Positions 16,276 through 25,151 of a stretch of DNA of 64,000 nt are shown piece by piece. The stretch is from Fusobacterium varium (GTDB taxonomy: Bacteria; Fusobacteriota; Fusobacteriia; Fusobacteriales; Fusobacteriaceae). The stretch is from assembly GCA_900637705.1 (NCBI GenBank), contig LR134390.1, positions 2,542,001 to 2,606,000 of the forward strand, written 5' to 3'. The position numbers and the translations under genes were made by a program. Positions within the stretch are counted from its first letter, which is position 1. Every line of letters starts with the position of its first letter. The notes under the pieces are model-generated. The model was not told the origin of the DNA and did no database searches. It was given only the letters and a program-made list of their open reading frames with translations.

Positions 16276-17575
16276 TGGTCTATACCCTGTCAAGTAGACA
16301 ATTAAAAAAAAGAATGACTAAATGGTTTGAATTCGGTATTCTACTGGACTCAAACCATTTAATTTTTTTGGATCCTTTCATTGTTGTAAAAATCTATATA
16401 ATTTTTCACTATTTCAATTGTTGTTTCCATATTTGATACCTTATTTAAATACAATGCTTCACTTTTAAGGTGACTAAAGAATGATTCAATAGGTGCATTA
16501 TCCCAGCAGTTACCTCTTCTAGACATTGAAACTCTTATCCCATGGCTTTCTAATCTTTGAATATATTTTTCTCTAGTATATGTACTTCCTTGATCGGTAT
16601 GGATTAAACAATTCTTAGCTAGTGAAAGTTTAAAAAGTTTTTCTAAAGTCTTATCTACAAGTTCAGCATTATTGCTTAAACTTAATTCATAAGCTACAAT
16701 TTCTTTATTTGAAATATCTTTTACTGCATTTAAATACAAAAAATTTCTTGTTCCAAGTATTTCGATATATGTTGTATCCATAGTTAAAACCTTTAATGGT
16801 TGAGTTTCATTAAACTCACGATTTAAAATATTTTGAGCTACTCTAGCTGGTTGATAATGTCTATATCTATATTTCTTTCTAATGACGGATTTTATCCCAT
16901 TTTCTTTCATAATTCTGTATATTCTTTTATGATTTACTTGATAATTTGTATTTTTATTTACATAAATTTGAAGTCTTCCAACGCCATAAATACCTTTTAT
17001 CTTTTTATGACATTCAAGTATTAGCGCTGTTATTTCTATATTTTGTTCAGCTCTTTTAGAGAGAGTCCTAGTTCTATTTTTCCATTTGTAATATCCACTT
17101 CTTGAACACTCAGCAAAACGACATAATGAGCTTAAAGAATATTTTTTCCTCATCTCATCAATGATTTGAAATGTATTAATTTTTTTACTTTTTTGCTGAG
17201 CCCGTAACTTTTTTAAATACTCATTCTCCATTCTCAAATACTCAATCTCTTCTTCAAGAGAATTAAATTTAGTTCTTGGTCTTCCTTTGATGGGTCCTTT
17301 AACTTTACCACGAGTTTCAAAATCAAAGGCAGTTTCTCCAAGTAATTTAAACTTTTTAACCCAAGCAGCAACTTGGGAATCATTCTTAACATTCATTTCT
17401 TTAGCTACAGTCAGATATCCACCGTTTCCCTCAAGATATCGCTTAACTACAGCCAATTTAAATTCTTTAGAATATCTGTTATTAATTTTAGACATAAAAA
17501 TCCCCCTTAGTTAGACCTTACAACACTATTATATATGTGTTTTTTTCAAATGTCTACCTAAAGGGGATTATACCA
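16276..17575 (-). mobile_element. IS3-family insertion sequence, IS150-like
   Basis: A 1300-bp element bounded by 25-bp imperfect inverted repeats, left TGGTCTATACCCTGTCAAG.. (16276-16300) and right (complement of 17551-17575), 18 of 25 positions matching and sharing the inner GTAGACA. The flanks both read AAA (16273-16275 and 17576-17578), a possible 3-bp target duplication. It encodes one transposase on the minus strand. It lies in the intergenic gap downstream of the M20 gene and breaks no visible gene. Boundaries are read from the repeats and are good to a few bases. Confidence 0.82.
16318..17495 (-). pseudogene. IS3-family transposase, fused OrfA-OrfB, frameshifted near its 3' end
   Basis: The N-terminus is an OrfA-type helix-turn-helix with a leucine-zipper-like ENEYLKKLRAQ; the rest is an rve/DDE integrase with TMDTTYI, HTDQGSTYT and the SRRGNCWDNAPIESFFSHLK block carrying the catalytic Glu. 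OrfA and OrfB are in one frame, whereas IS3 elements usually need a programmed -1 shift; A6G near residue 95 is a plausible slippery site. The frame stops at 16359 after RIQKN. One additional A in the run at 16363-16369 restores the family ending KLNGLSPVEYRIQT and a stop at 16318 (392 residues). Confidence 0.85.
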
Positions 17576-17638
17576 AAATAATATTTTATTTATAATTTTT
17601 TCATATTTATAAAGAGGTTTTTTTATATAAAATATTTA

Positions 17639-17647
17639 TGTTATAAT
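17639..17647 (+). promoter_or_regulatory. Extended -10 promoter of the exonuclease gene
   Basis: TGTTATAAT is an extended -10 box about 45 bp before the exonuclease ATG; the -35 region is T-rich without a clear TTGACA. A GGGAG ribosome site follows. Confidence 0.5.
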
Positions 17648-17690
17648 AGTAATAGAAATAATATTATTAAATATTTAAGGGAGAATTTTT

Positions 17691-18257
17691 ATGAAGATAC
17701 TTTTTATAGATACTGAAACTGGGGGAATAACTGAAAAATCTGCACTCATTCAACTTTCAGGAATTGTTCAAATTGGAAAAGAAGTGGCTGAAGAATTTAA
17801 TTTTTATGTAAAACCTTTCCCTGGGTCTGAAGTTACAGATGAAGCTTTAAAAATTCAAGGAAGAACTAGAGAAGAAATTGAAAAATATGATTCTGAAGAG
17901 GTAGTCTTTAGAAAATTTATGAAAATTTTAAATAAGCATATTGATAAATACAATAAAGAAGATAAATTTCTTGTTGGAGGGTACAATGTCAGATTTGATA
18001 TAGATGTTATAAACAAGTTTTTAAGAAGAAATGGAGAAAAATATCTTTTCAGCTATATTCAGGCAACAACACTGGATCCACTTCAATGGATTGCAGCACT
18101 GCAACTTTTAAAAAAAATCCCTGTACTTAAAGACAATAAACTTGAAACATGGTGTAATCACTTTGGAATAGAATTAAAAGCTCATGACTCTTTAGAAGAT
18201 ATTAAAGCAACTAAAGCACTTACTAAAAAAATGATGCTACTAATGAGAGAAAAATAA
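17691..18257 (+). CDS. DnaQ-like DEDD 3'-5' exonuclease
   Basis: This 188-residue protein is an RNase T/DnaQ-type exonuclease. The first catalytic block is LFIDTETGG (Asp and Glu at about 7 and 9), the second NVRFDIDVIN (Asp about 105), and the third HDSLEDIKAT (His and Asp about 166-171), giving DEDDh. It acts in the cytoplasm on single-stranded DNA or RNA ends, in repair, replication proofreading or RNA trimming; the stand-alone form gives no further clue. It is monocistronic, flanked by the IS element and a large hairpin. Confidence 0.88.
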   Translation: MKILFIDTETGGITEKSALIQLSGIVQIGKEVAEEFNFYVKPFPGSEVTDEALKIQGRTREEIEKYDSEEVVFRKFMKILNKHIDKYNKEDKFLVGGYNVRFDIDVINKFLRRNGEKYLFSYIQATTLDPLQWIAALQLLKKIPVLKDNKLETWCNHFGIELKAHDSLEDIKATKALTKKMMLLMREK

Positions 18258-18305
18258 AAAAACAGATGATAAAGAATCTAGGCTAAATTTTAAAAGTTTG
18301 GAAAT

Positions 18306-18418
18306 TAGAAAGGGCATATAATTAATGAAGTAAATAAAACGTAAAAAACAGTTCCATTGTTGTAAATCTTCATCTGTCTTCTATGTTTTATAAACAAAAT
18401 TAATAACAACCCTTTCTA
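18306..18418. repeat. MITE-like imperfect palindrome
   Basis: A 113-bp AT-rich element with about 45-bp imperfect inverted-repeat arms around a 22-nt loop. The ends are TAGAAAGGG and CCCTTTCTA (perfect), with matching inner blocks ATTAAT, ATAAAAC and ACAG. If the terminal TA is a target duplication, the termini would be GAAAGGG, consistent with a Tc1/IS630-type miniature element. It could equally be a large terminator hairpin for the exonuclease. No coding sequence. The only other content of the 18258-18448 gap is AT-rich spacer. Confidence 0.5.
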
Positions 18419-18448
18419 CTGGAAAAATTCTAAAATTATATATCTACT

Positions 18449-18844
18449 CTATACTAATTTGTTTTTTATATTTTTTATTGTGGTAAATACTCTCACATAA
18501 ATAGCTCTGTCATTGAATTTCATAGGCTCTTTATCTGGAAAATAAAGATACATTCTTATTACCCAAACAATTATAAAAATAATTCCTATTATATATATAA
18601 GTTTTTTATTTTTATATCCTAACAGAATAAGTGGCACACTCCAAAAAAGTGGGTGATAATAAAATGCTTTCTTTATATCTAAATGGACAAGAGAGATATA
18701 TGCTCTTGTCATTCCACAAGCTGGACATGGCAGTCCAAATATATTAATAAAAAGACAGATACTTTTATTTAAAAAAATTACTGCTATAAAACTTATAACT
18801 GCACCAATTAATATTACTACTATAAGTTCTCTATTTTTGGACAT
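18449..18844 (-). CDS. DUF2752 small membrane protein
   Basis: This 131-residue protein has three to four hydrophobic segments and the DUF2752 signature FGLPCPACGMTRAYISL (Cys-Pro-Ala-Cys-Gly-Met-Thr), followed by AFYYHPLFW. The family is widespread and its function is unknown; the CxxCG motif could bind a metal or form a disulfide. It overlaps the end of the DUF4234 gene upstream by 25 bp, so the two are translationally linked. Confidence 0.85.
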   Translation of the reverse strand: MSKNRELIVVILIGAVISFIAVIFLNKSICLFINIFGLPCPACGMTRAYISLVHLDIKKAFYYHPLFWSVPLILLGYKNKKLIYIIGIIFIIVWVIRMYLYFPDKEPMKFNDRAIYVRVFTTIKNIKNKLV

Positions 18845-19152
18845 AATTCATTTTCCTGATGCTGAATAAGAGCCATAGCTACTATTCCAAAACCAAAAAG
18901 GCTTAATAATAAATAAGCTATTCCTTCATTTTTTCCACCAGCTTTTTCTATTTCTTCCCCCATTCTGTATATCCATACAAAATAATAAATTCCACATGTG
19001 ATTATACTCAAAAGTATCATCATCCATCCATTTTTTTCTTTCCCATTATGTTCTGCAAAATCATTGTTTAAGTTAACATTCCAAAATAAACTATAAATTC
19101 CACAAGTTACAAGTGTTAAGATTATGCATAAAGCTATGTTTCTGTTTTTCAC
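18820..19152 (-). CDS. DUF4234 small membrane protein
   Basis: The 110-residue protein has three hydrophobic helices and two copies of a TCGIY motif (VTCGIYSLFW and ITCGIYYFVW), which is the DUF4234 signature. It ends in a short cytoplasmic tail. No biochemical role is established. It is the first gene of a two-gene unit with DUF2752, with a consensus-like promoter at 19185-19214 and an AGGAGAGAG ribosome site. Both proteins probably act in one membrane assembly, by inference from the overlap. Confidence 0.85.
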   Translation of the reverse strand: MKNRNIALCIILTLVTCGIYSLFWNVNLNNDFAEHNGKEKNGWMMILLSIITCGIYYFVWIYRMGEEIEKAGGKNEGIAYLLLSLFGFGIVAMALIQHQENELCPKIENL

Positions 19153-19184
19153 TTTTCTCTCTCCTTTTTCTAGTTTTATATTCT

Positions 19185-19214
19185 AGTATATCGTGTCTTC
19201 TTAAGAATTGTCAA
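19185..19214 (-). promoter_or_regulatory. Promoter of the DUF4234-DUF2752 unit
   Basis: Minus-strand TTGACA (19209-19214) and TATACT (19185-19190) with an 18-bp spacer, about 33 bp upstream of the DUF4234 start. The remaining 19215-19416 gap contains only a possible plus-strand TATAAT at 19346-19351. Confidence 0.65.
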
Positions 19215-19416
19215 ATTATTATTTATATGCTGAATAGCTTTTAAATACTATAATTATTCCTATTATCACTTAGAGGCATCTATAGAAAAAATAGCCTAAA
19301 TAATTTTTTATTGATAGTTTGTTCATAAAATTAGAAAAAATTTGTTATAATATCTAAGGTTAAATATACCAAATAAGTAATTTTTCCTATACTGTAGCAA
19401 TTTTTTTACACAAACA

Positions 19417-19451
19417 AAAAAGAGAACCATTCATTCAATAATTCTCTTTTT
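19417..19451 (-). terminator. Intrinsic terminator of proC, usable in both directions
   Basis: AAAAAGAGAA (19417-19426) pairs perfectly with TTCTCTTTTT (19442-19451). The minus-strand reading ends in a six-T run and lies 48 bp after the proC stop; the plus-strand reading also ends in T residues. Confidence 0.75.
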
Positions 19452-19498
19452 AGAATTTTTATTTCTAAAGTTATATAGGCTCAATATTTCCTATAAAT

Positions 19499-20314
19499 CT
19501 ATTTATCTTTTTTGCTCATTTCCTTAGATTTATTTATAGTTTCAATAACTGCTTTTATTACAGCACCTCTAAATCCATTTTCTTCCAATGATTTTACTCC
19601 AACTATTGTTGTTCCACCTGGAGAACAAACATTATCTTTTAATTCTCCTGGGTGTTTTCCACTTTCAAGGAAAAGTTTTCCACAGCCTATAAGAGTCTGT
19701 CCCACTAATTTATAAGCTGCTGCTCTAGGAAGTCCTTCTAAAACTACTGCATCTGCAAGAGCTTCTATAAACATAAACATAAAAGCTGGCGATGAACCTG
19801 AAGCTCCTATTACTGCATCAAAAAGTTCTTCTTTAATCTCTATTGCCATACCAATTTTTTCAAAAAGTTCTTTAAAAAAAACTTTTTCTTCATCTTCAAG
19901 ATTTTCATTAAATGAATAAGCAATACATCCTTCCTGCACCATCAAAGGAAGATTAGGCATAGTTCTAACTATTTTACTGTTTCTATTTTCAGTTTCTTCA
20001 AGAATATCTTCCATAGTTATCCCAGGTGCCATTGCTACTAATATCTTGCTGCTATTGATACTGTCTTTGATTTTATCAATTACATCGAAATAAATATTAG
20101 GCTTCACTGCTAAAAATATTATATCACTATTATGAACTAAATCTAGTTCCCCTTCAAGAGCCTTAACTCCATACTTACTTTCTATTTCCTTTCCTTTTGC
20201 CAAATCATAAACACTTATGTTGCTTATTTCTACCATAAGAGAATTGATTATTCCTTTTAGAAAAGCTTCTCCCATATTTCCACAGCCAATAAATCCTACT
20301 CTTTTCATTTTCAC
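19499..20314 (-). CDS. proC: Pyrroline-5-carboxylate reductase
   Basis: ProC makes proline by reducing pyrroline-5-carboxylate with NAD(P)H. The 271-residue protein begins with the Rossmann motif GFIGCGNMGEAF and has the conserved C-terminal helix region SPGGTTIVGVKSLEENGFRGAV, plus RTMPNLPLMV (about 112) and GASGSSPAFMFMFIEAL. It is preceded by an RpiR regulator 140 bp upstream and is followed by its own terminator, so it is probably transcribed alone or with that regulator. Confidence 0.95.
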   Translation of the reverse strand: MKMKRVGFIGCGNMGEAFLKGIINSLMVEISNISVYDLAKGKEIESKYGVKALEGELDLVHNSDIIFLAVKPNIYFDVIDKIKDSINSSKILVAMAPGITMEDILEETENRNSKIVRTMPNLPLMVQEGCIAYSFNENLEDEEKVFFKELFEKIGMAIEIKEELFDAVIGASGSSPAFMFMFIEALADAVVLEGLPRAAAYKLVGQTLIGCGKLFLESGKHPGELKDNVCSPGGTTIVGVKSLEENGFRGAVIKAVIETINKSKEMSKKDK

Positions 20315-20454
20315 TCTCCTATATCTGTATAAGTTCCAAGTTCAATTTCTTTCTCTGGTATCAAAAGAATATCCTTTAATGTATTTTTTCTACTTGAAGT
20401 GTTTTTCCTGCTCTCGTTTCAAGCTTAGTAGATTTAGTTATTTAATCATATCTA

Positions 20455-21306
20455 CTACTTATCTATATATATATTAAATCTGTCAGTTATTTCCTTTAAT
20501 TTATCGAATCTATCCATAACATTTTCTTTATCTTCCATTCCAAGTTTTACTAAAAGTGCATTAATCAGAACTATACCTGGAACAAAAGTATATGCTTTTT
20601 CCCCATTCTTTGTTGTTAAAACAAGATCTGATATATTTCCCAGTGTAGAATCCTTTTTATCTGTCACTGTTATTACTTTATTTCCATGCTCTTTAAAAAA
20701 TTCTGTTACTTGGCAAGTAAAGTTTGTATATGGGTGAAAAGATATTGTAAATAATAAATCTTCTTTTTGTGAATAGAGAAGTTTATCTGTAAAATCTGAA
20801 GCACCTGATATCATCAATTCTACACCTTCTCTAAATTCTTTCAGCATAAAATAAAGATAATATGCAAGAGCATATGATCCTCTAGCTCCTAATACATACA
20901 ATTTTCTGCTGTTTTTTATCCACTCAACAGCTTGATCCAAAGATTTTTCTAATTCAACTATATCCATTTCCTGAAGAAGTTCTATATTAGTATCTATAAT
21001 ATCTTTAATTATATTACTTCCTGTAGCAGCCTCTCCTATACTATTTTTAAGACCTTTCATATATGATGTTTCTTTTTCTACTTCTTTTTGAAATATTTTT
21101 TGAAAATCTGGATATCCTTTAAATCCAAGATTTTTTGAAAATCTTGTGATTGTTGCTGGACTTGTTTCAGTTTCTATAGCTAATTGATTTATTGAAATAA
21201 AAGATATTATACTTTGATTATATTTAATATAATCAGCTATTTTTTTAAAACTTTTACTGAAGCTTTCATAATTTCCATCCAAATAATTTAGTATTTTTTT
21301 CTTCAT
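20455..21306 (-). CDS. MurR/RpiR family transcriptional regulator
   Basis: The 283-residue protein has an N-terminal HTH_6 domain (about 1-77, with ETSPATITRFSKNLGFKGYPDFQK) and a C-terminal SIS sugar-isomerase domain (about 125-255, including KLYVLGARGSYALAYYL and TISFHPYTNFT). Such regulators sense phosphosugars and usually control nearby carbohydrate genes. Neighbours are proC downstream and the aldolase of the TRAP cluster upstream, separated by a terminator, so the target is uncertain. The cluster has its own FadR-type regulator. Confidence 0.88.
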   Translation of the reverse strand: MKKKILNYLDGNYESFSKSFKKIADYIKYNQSIISFISINQLAIETETSPATITRFSKNLGFKGYPDFQKIFQKEVEKETSYMKGLKNSIGEAATGSNIIKDIIDTNIELLQEMDIVELEKSLDQAVEWIKNSRKLYVLGARGSYALAYYLYFMLKEFREGVELMISGASDFTDKLLYSQKEDLLFTISFHPYTNFTCQVTEFFKEHGNKVITVTDKKDSTLGNISDLVLTTKNGEKAYTFVPGIVLINALLVKLGMEDKENVMDRFDKLKEITDRFNIYIDK

Positions 21307-21466
21307 AGTTTTCCCCTCTTATTTAAATGATTTTATTTTAATTATAAACTATAATTTATATAAAAGCAAAGTAAAATATTATAATTTTCACAAATTTAGG
21401 TAATTTACCTTTCATTTTTTTTATTTTTTTCACCTACTTCAGTCTAATATCAAGGAAATTAGAAAA

Positions 21467-21506
21467 ACCTATGCTGCCTTAATTTTTATCTTAAAGTACA
21501 TAGGTT
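21467..21506 (-). terminator. Terminator at the end of the TRAP/aldolase cluster
   Basis: AACCTATG (minus strand, 21506-21499) pairs with CATAGGTT (21474-21467), followed by TTT. It lies just after the aldolase stop codon and separates the cluster from the RpiR gene. Confidence 0.65.
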
Positions 21507-21514
21507 ATAGTTTT

Positions 21515-22495
21515 TTATATTATTGCTTTTTTATATGCTCCATCGGAACCAAATACATCAACAATTTTTGTTTTATAGTAAACTTTCATTTCTTCCCTAG
21601 CTGCACCTAAATATTTTTTCAAGTCAAATTCTTCAGGTTTTTCTGCTAAAGCTTTTCTCAATGCTCCTGTAAAAGCAAGAGAACCATCTGTACTGACATT
21701 AATTTTTGCAACTGTTGACTTTGTAGCTTTTCTTAATTCTAAGTCTGGTATCCCTACAGCATCTTTTATCATTCCTCCATATTGTCTTATCATTTCAATA
21801 TATTGTTTTGGAACTGCTGAAGAACCATGAAGTACTATTGGAAAACCTGATATTCTTCTTTCTATCTCTGCCAATACGTCCAATTTTAATTTAGGGTTAT
21901 CCCCTGGCTTAAATTTATGAGCTCCATGAGAAGTTCCAATAGCAATTGCAAGAGAATCAACTCCTGTCTGTTTAATAAAATCTTCTGCTTCATCTGGAGA
22001 GGTAAATTCATGTTTTTCTACTTTTTTCCCTTCCTCTACCCCTGCTAATACTCCAAGTTCAGCTTCTACTGTTACATTTTTTCCATGGGCATATTCTACA
22101 ATTTCTTTAGTTTTTATTACATTTTCAGCAAAAGGATAATGTGATCCATCAAACATTACAGAAGAAAAACCATTATCTATACACTTTCTAATAATTTCAA
22201 AGTTTGAACCATGGTCTAATTGCAGTGCTACTGGAATCTCTGCTCCTGATGCCTTTACATAATCAACTGCTCCTTTTGCAATCAAAGGTATCATATTAAT
22301 TCCTAAATATTCTATAACTTCTTTTGAACATTGAAGTATTACTGGTGACCCCATTTCTGCACAAGCTTCCATTATTGCCAAAACCTGTTCTAAGTTGTTA
22401 AAATTAAAAGCTGGAACTGCATATCCGTTCTCGTTAGCTTTTTTAAACATTTCTTTAGTATTTACCAAGCCTAATTCTTTATAATTATAAGGCAT
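21515..22495 (-). CDS. Class II fructose-bisphosphate aldolase family protein (cluster-specific aldolase)
   Basis: The 326-residue protein shows class II aldolase signatures: QLDHGSNFE (about residue 93), FDGSHYPFAEN, EAELGVLAGVE, GTSHGAHKF and the zinc-site VLHGSSAVP. Length and the NYKELGLVNTKEMF start are those of FBA of this type. It is the last gene of an operon with a DUF1537 kinase, BKACE, cupin, TRAP transporter and racemase, so it probably cleaves a phosphorylated intermediate made by the kinase rather than serving only glycolysis. The usual glycolytic enzyme has HGAS where this has HGSS. Housekeeping FBA remains a possible alternative. Confidence 0.85.
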   Translation of the reverse strand: MPYNYKELGLVNTKEMFKKANENGYAVPAFNFNNLEQVLAIMEACAEMGSPVILQCSKEVIEYLGINMIPLIAKGAVDYVKASGAEIPVALQLDHGSNFEIIRKCIDNGFSSVMFDGSHYPFAENVIKTKEIVEYAHGKNVTVEAELGVLAGVEEGKKVEKHEFTSPDEAEDFIKQTGVDSLAIAIGTSHGAHKFKPGDNPKLKLDVLAEIERRISGFPIVLHGSSAVPKQYIEMIRQYGGMIKDAVGIPDLELRKATKSTVAKINVSTDGSLAFTGALRKALAEKPEEFDLKKYLGAAREEMKVYYKTKIVDVFGSDGAYKKAII

Positions 22496-22504
22496 TTCAT
22501 CCTC

Positions 22505-23941
22505 CTACTCATTATTTAATAAAATTTCTACTGCCTCTTTTAATGTTGAAACTTCTCCTACATTTCCTGGAAAAATAATATATGGTATCATTGGAAATTT
22601 ACTTTCTTCTCCTGTCTGCCATACTGGTATGCCTGGACAAATCTGTCCTAACACATTTGCCCTTTTTACTTTAAGAGCCTTTGTCCCAACATCACTGGAA
22701 GTTATTCCTCCCTTAGCTATCACAAAAGCTGGTATTACTTGAAGCTTTCCAACTAAAGACTGAACTGCATCTGAAATTTTCACAGAACGAAGAAGCGCTT
22801 CTTCTTTAGTATCGTTTTCTATGACTAACAATTTTCTTTTTGTATATACTACAACTGTTTTTCCAGAAGTAATTAATTCCTCTTCCATTTTCAAGGTGTT
22901 TTCTATCTCTTTTTGAAAAGCTTCTTCATTAAGTACCAAATCAGAATTAAATTCTATAAAAACAAGATCTTTTAATTTTTTCAATTCCTCTACCTGACTT
23001 GTTGTCTTTTGTGTATGTGAACCTACTACAATAATTCCACCATTTTTTGTTTCTTTTACTACCATCTTTTTTCTTGTAAGAAGTGGCTGCTCAGAAATTC
23101 CTCCAATAATTTTTACAATTGCTGCTGCTACACGAAACATGAAATTTTTTCCCTGTTCCATTGCTTTATAAAGAGCTATTACAAATACTTTCAAATCACA
23201 ATAGTCTATTGCATTTACTACAATTTTTTCAAAATTTTCTACCTGCATTAATTTTTTTGTTATTTCATCAATTTTAACTTCACGAAGTTCTTCTAAAGAA
23301 ATAGTGATTACTTTTTCAGCTGAATATTTTCCATTTGTTTTTTCTTCTATATAATCACATAAATTAGAAGAGGTATATCCAAATGTTTTATCTTTTGCAA
23401 ATTCTGTCTGCCCTGCTGGTACAAGAACATTTCCAGTTTTTACATAGTGAATATTCCCAATAGTAAATCTTCCTCCTTCTTTAAAAAATGGACATATAAC
23501 TTCTCCATCCAGATGTTTTTTCCCATCAGCTTCAAATCCTTCACGAAGTAATTGAGTTTCAAGAGGATAGTGACCTCTTAAAGTAGAATCTCCTCTGCTT
23601 ATAATCATATATTCTTTGCCAGTTTCTTTAGAAATTTTATTTACTCTTTGAATTATCTCTTTATGACATTTTATTGTCTGATCTACAGTAAACCCTCTTG
23701 AATTAGTTAATATATAAAAAAGATTCCCCTCCTCTGTAAATCCTTCACGAATACTATCTTCCGACCAGTCTGTATATACAAATACATCATGAACAGTTTG
23801 AACTCCAGTAGGATCATCATCTAAAACAATGATCTTTTTTTTATTTTTCTTTACACAAGCTAAAAGCTGTTCATCTAATTTTTTTTCATCTATAGGCTTA
23901 TATGAATTTAATACTTCAATTCCTAATGCAGTTTCTCCCAT
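22505..23941 (-). CDS. Four-carbon acid sugar kinase family protein (DUF1537, OtnK-like)
   Basis: DUF1537 kinases phosphorylate four-carbon acid sugars such as threonate and erythronate derivatives. Visible here are the N-terminal LDDDPTGVQTVHDV (about residue 40), SRGDSTLRGHYPLE, and the C-terminal nucleotide-binding AKGGITSSDVG and FPGNVG. The 478-residue length fits. It lies 10 bp before the aldolase gene and 11 bp after the BKACE gene. Known OtnK loci also contain a dehydrogenase, OtnI isomerase and OtnC decarboxylase; none is here, so the substrate is likely different. Confidence 0.88.
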   Translation of the reverse strand: MGETALGIEVLNSYKPIDEKKLDEQLLACVKKNKKKIIVLDDDPTGVQTVHDVFVYTDWSEDSIREGFTEEGNLFYILTNSRGFTVDQTIKCHKEIIQRVNKISKETGKEYMIISRGDSTLRGHYPLETQLLREGFEADGKKHLDGEVICPFFKEGGRFTIGNIHYVKTGNVLVPAGQTEFAKDKTFGYTSSNLCDYIEEKTNGKYSAEKVITISLEELREVKIDEITKKLMQVENFEKIVVNAIDYCDLKVFVIALYKAMEQGKNFMFRVAAAIVKIIGGISEQPLLTRKKMVVKETKNGGIIVVGSHTQKTTSQVEELKKLKDLVFIEFNSDLVLNEEAFQKEIENTLKMEEELITSGKTVVVYTKRKLLVIENDTKEEALLRSVKISDAVQSLVGKLQVIPAFVIAKGGITSSDVGTKALKVKRANVLGQICPGIPVWQTGEESKFPMIPYIIFPGNVGEVSTLKEAVEILLNNE

Positions 23942-23951
23942 TACTTTCCCC

Positions 23952-24752
23952 CTATATATTTAACATTTTTCTTGCTTCATATGGTGTCATTGCTTCCTTA
24001 TCCATTGCATGAAGAAGTTTTACTACTTTTTCTACCAATGGAACATTAGTGTCTACTCTAGTTTCTGAATCCAAATAATCACTATCTTCAAATCCTATAC
24101 GTACTGTCTTTGCTCCTAATCCTAATGCTCCTGCTATAATTCCAAAATCTTTTCTATGAGCATGTGTAATCCCCCATATTGTATCTTTTGGAATAAAATT
24201 TACCATAGCCATCAAAGCTTCTGGTGTTGCAGGAGCTTCACCTGGATGTCCAAGTACAATACTGAATAAAATCGGCAGCTTCATATTATATTCTTTACGC
24301 AGTTCAGCTGTCTGATGTATATGCCCTATTTCAAATACTTCTATCTCTGGAGTTTTTCCTGTTTTTATAATTTCTTCTATACAGTATTTTACCTCAGGAA
24401 TAGGATTACAATAAACTGCATTTCCAAGATTTGTAGACCCTACATTTAAGGAACAAGTTTCTACTTTATCATAATACAAGGGAGTGCAACGCTCTTTTAT
24501 AGTTAAATTTGATACTCCCCCAGTAGATACTTGAATAATAATATCTGATTCAGCTCTTATCAATTCTACTGTTTCTTTTAATCCAGATAAGTCTGTTGTT
24601 AAGTTTCCATATTTATCACGCACATGGAGGTGAACCATTGACGCACCTGCCTTTGCACATTCAATTACATCTCTTGCTATTTTCTTTGGATCTATATATT
24701 TATCAGCAGCAGAAACTGGTGCTACAGAAATTAATACTTTATTTTCCATCAT
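23952..24752 (-). CDS. BKACE family beta-keto acid cleavage enzyme (DUF849), TRAP cluster
   Basis: This second DUF849 protein (266 residues, shorter than the copy at 2996) has zinc ligands in MVHLHVRDKYG (about 41-51) and RIGFEDSDYL near residue 225, plus STGG (about 77). Expected chemistry is acetyl-CoA-dependent cleavage of a beta-keto acid into acetoacetate and an acyl-CoA. The TGA motif of classical Kce is replaced by a VSAADK segment, so the substrate differs from 3-keto-5-aminohexanoate and from the other copy. It sits between the cupin and DUF1537 kinase genes. Confidence 0.85.
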   Translation of the reverse strand: MMENKVLISVAPVSAADKYIDPKKIARDVIECAKAGASMVHLHVRDKYGNLTTDLSGLKETVELIRAESDIIIQVSTGGVSNLTIKERCTPLYYDKVETCSLNVGSTNLGNAVYCNPIPEVKYCIEEIIKTGKTPEIEVFEIGHIHQTAELRKEYNMKLPILFSIVLGHPGEAPATPEALMAMVNFIPKDTIWGITHAHRKDFGIIAGALGLGAKTVRIGFEDSDYLDSETRVDTNVPLVEKVVKLLHAMDKEAMTPYEARKMLNI

Positions 24753-24770
24753 TTCCTCCTAAATTAATTT

Positions 24771-25124
24771 TTATTCATATAATACTTGAGCTATAACTAC
24801 TAATGGTTCTTCCCCTTCGCAAGCTATACTATGAGTATCCCCAGGCATTGCTCCTATAATATCCCCTTTTTTCAAATGTTGAACCTCTCCATTAATAATA
24901 TGCTTTGCTTTTCCTGCTATTAAAACCATTGTTTCCATTTCTTTCTCATGGGTATGCATTCCTATACTGACACCTGGATTTAATGTATGACGTACATATG
25001 CTCTTCCTTTTCCAAGCATTTCCTCTGGAGCATTTAAAAGCTTTTCCATCATTACAACTCCTTCTCCTCCCATACAATGTTCCAATGGAATAGGTTTTAA
25101 CTCCTCCAATTTTCTATAAATCAT
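24771..25124 (-). CDS. Small cupin-domain protein
   Basis: This 117-residue single cupin has motif 1 as GMHTHEKEMET (about residues 55-65) and motif 2 as GDIIGAMPGDTHSI (about 87-100), giving a plausible His-His-Glu-His metal site. Cupins of this size are often sugar or organic-acid isomerases, epimerases or ligand-binding proteins. It is the first gene after a terminator-like hairpin and precedes BKACE by 18 bp, so it should act on the same pathway. Function otherwise unknown. Confidence 0.8.
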   Translation of the reverse strand: MIYRKLEELKPIPLEHCMGGEGVVMMEKLLNAPEEMLGKGRAYVRHTLNPGVSIGMHTHEKEMETMVLIAGKAKHIINGEVQHLKKGDIIGAMPGDTHSIACEGEEPLVVIAQVLYE

Positions 25125-25151
25125 AATTACTCTCCTTTTTTCTAAAAAATA

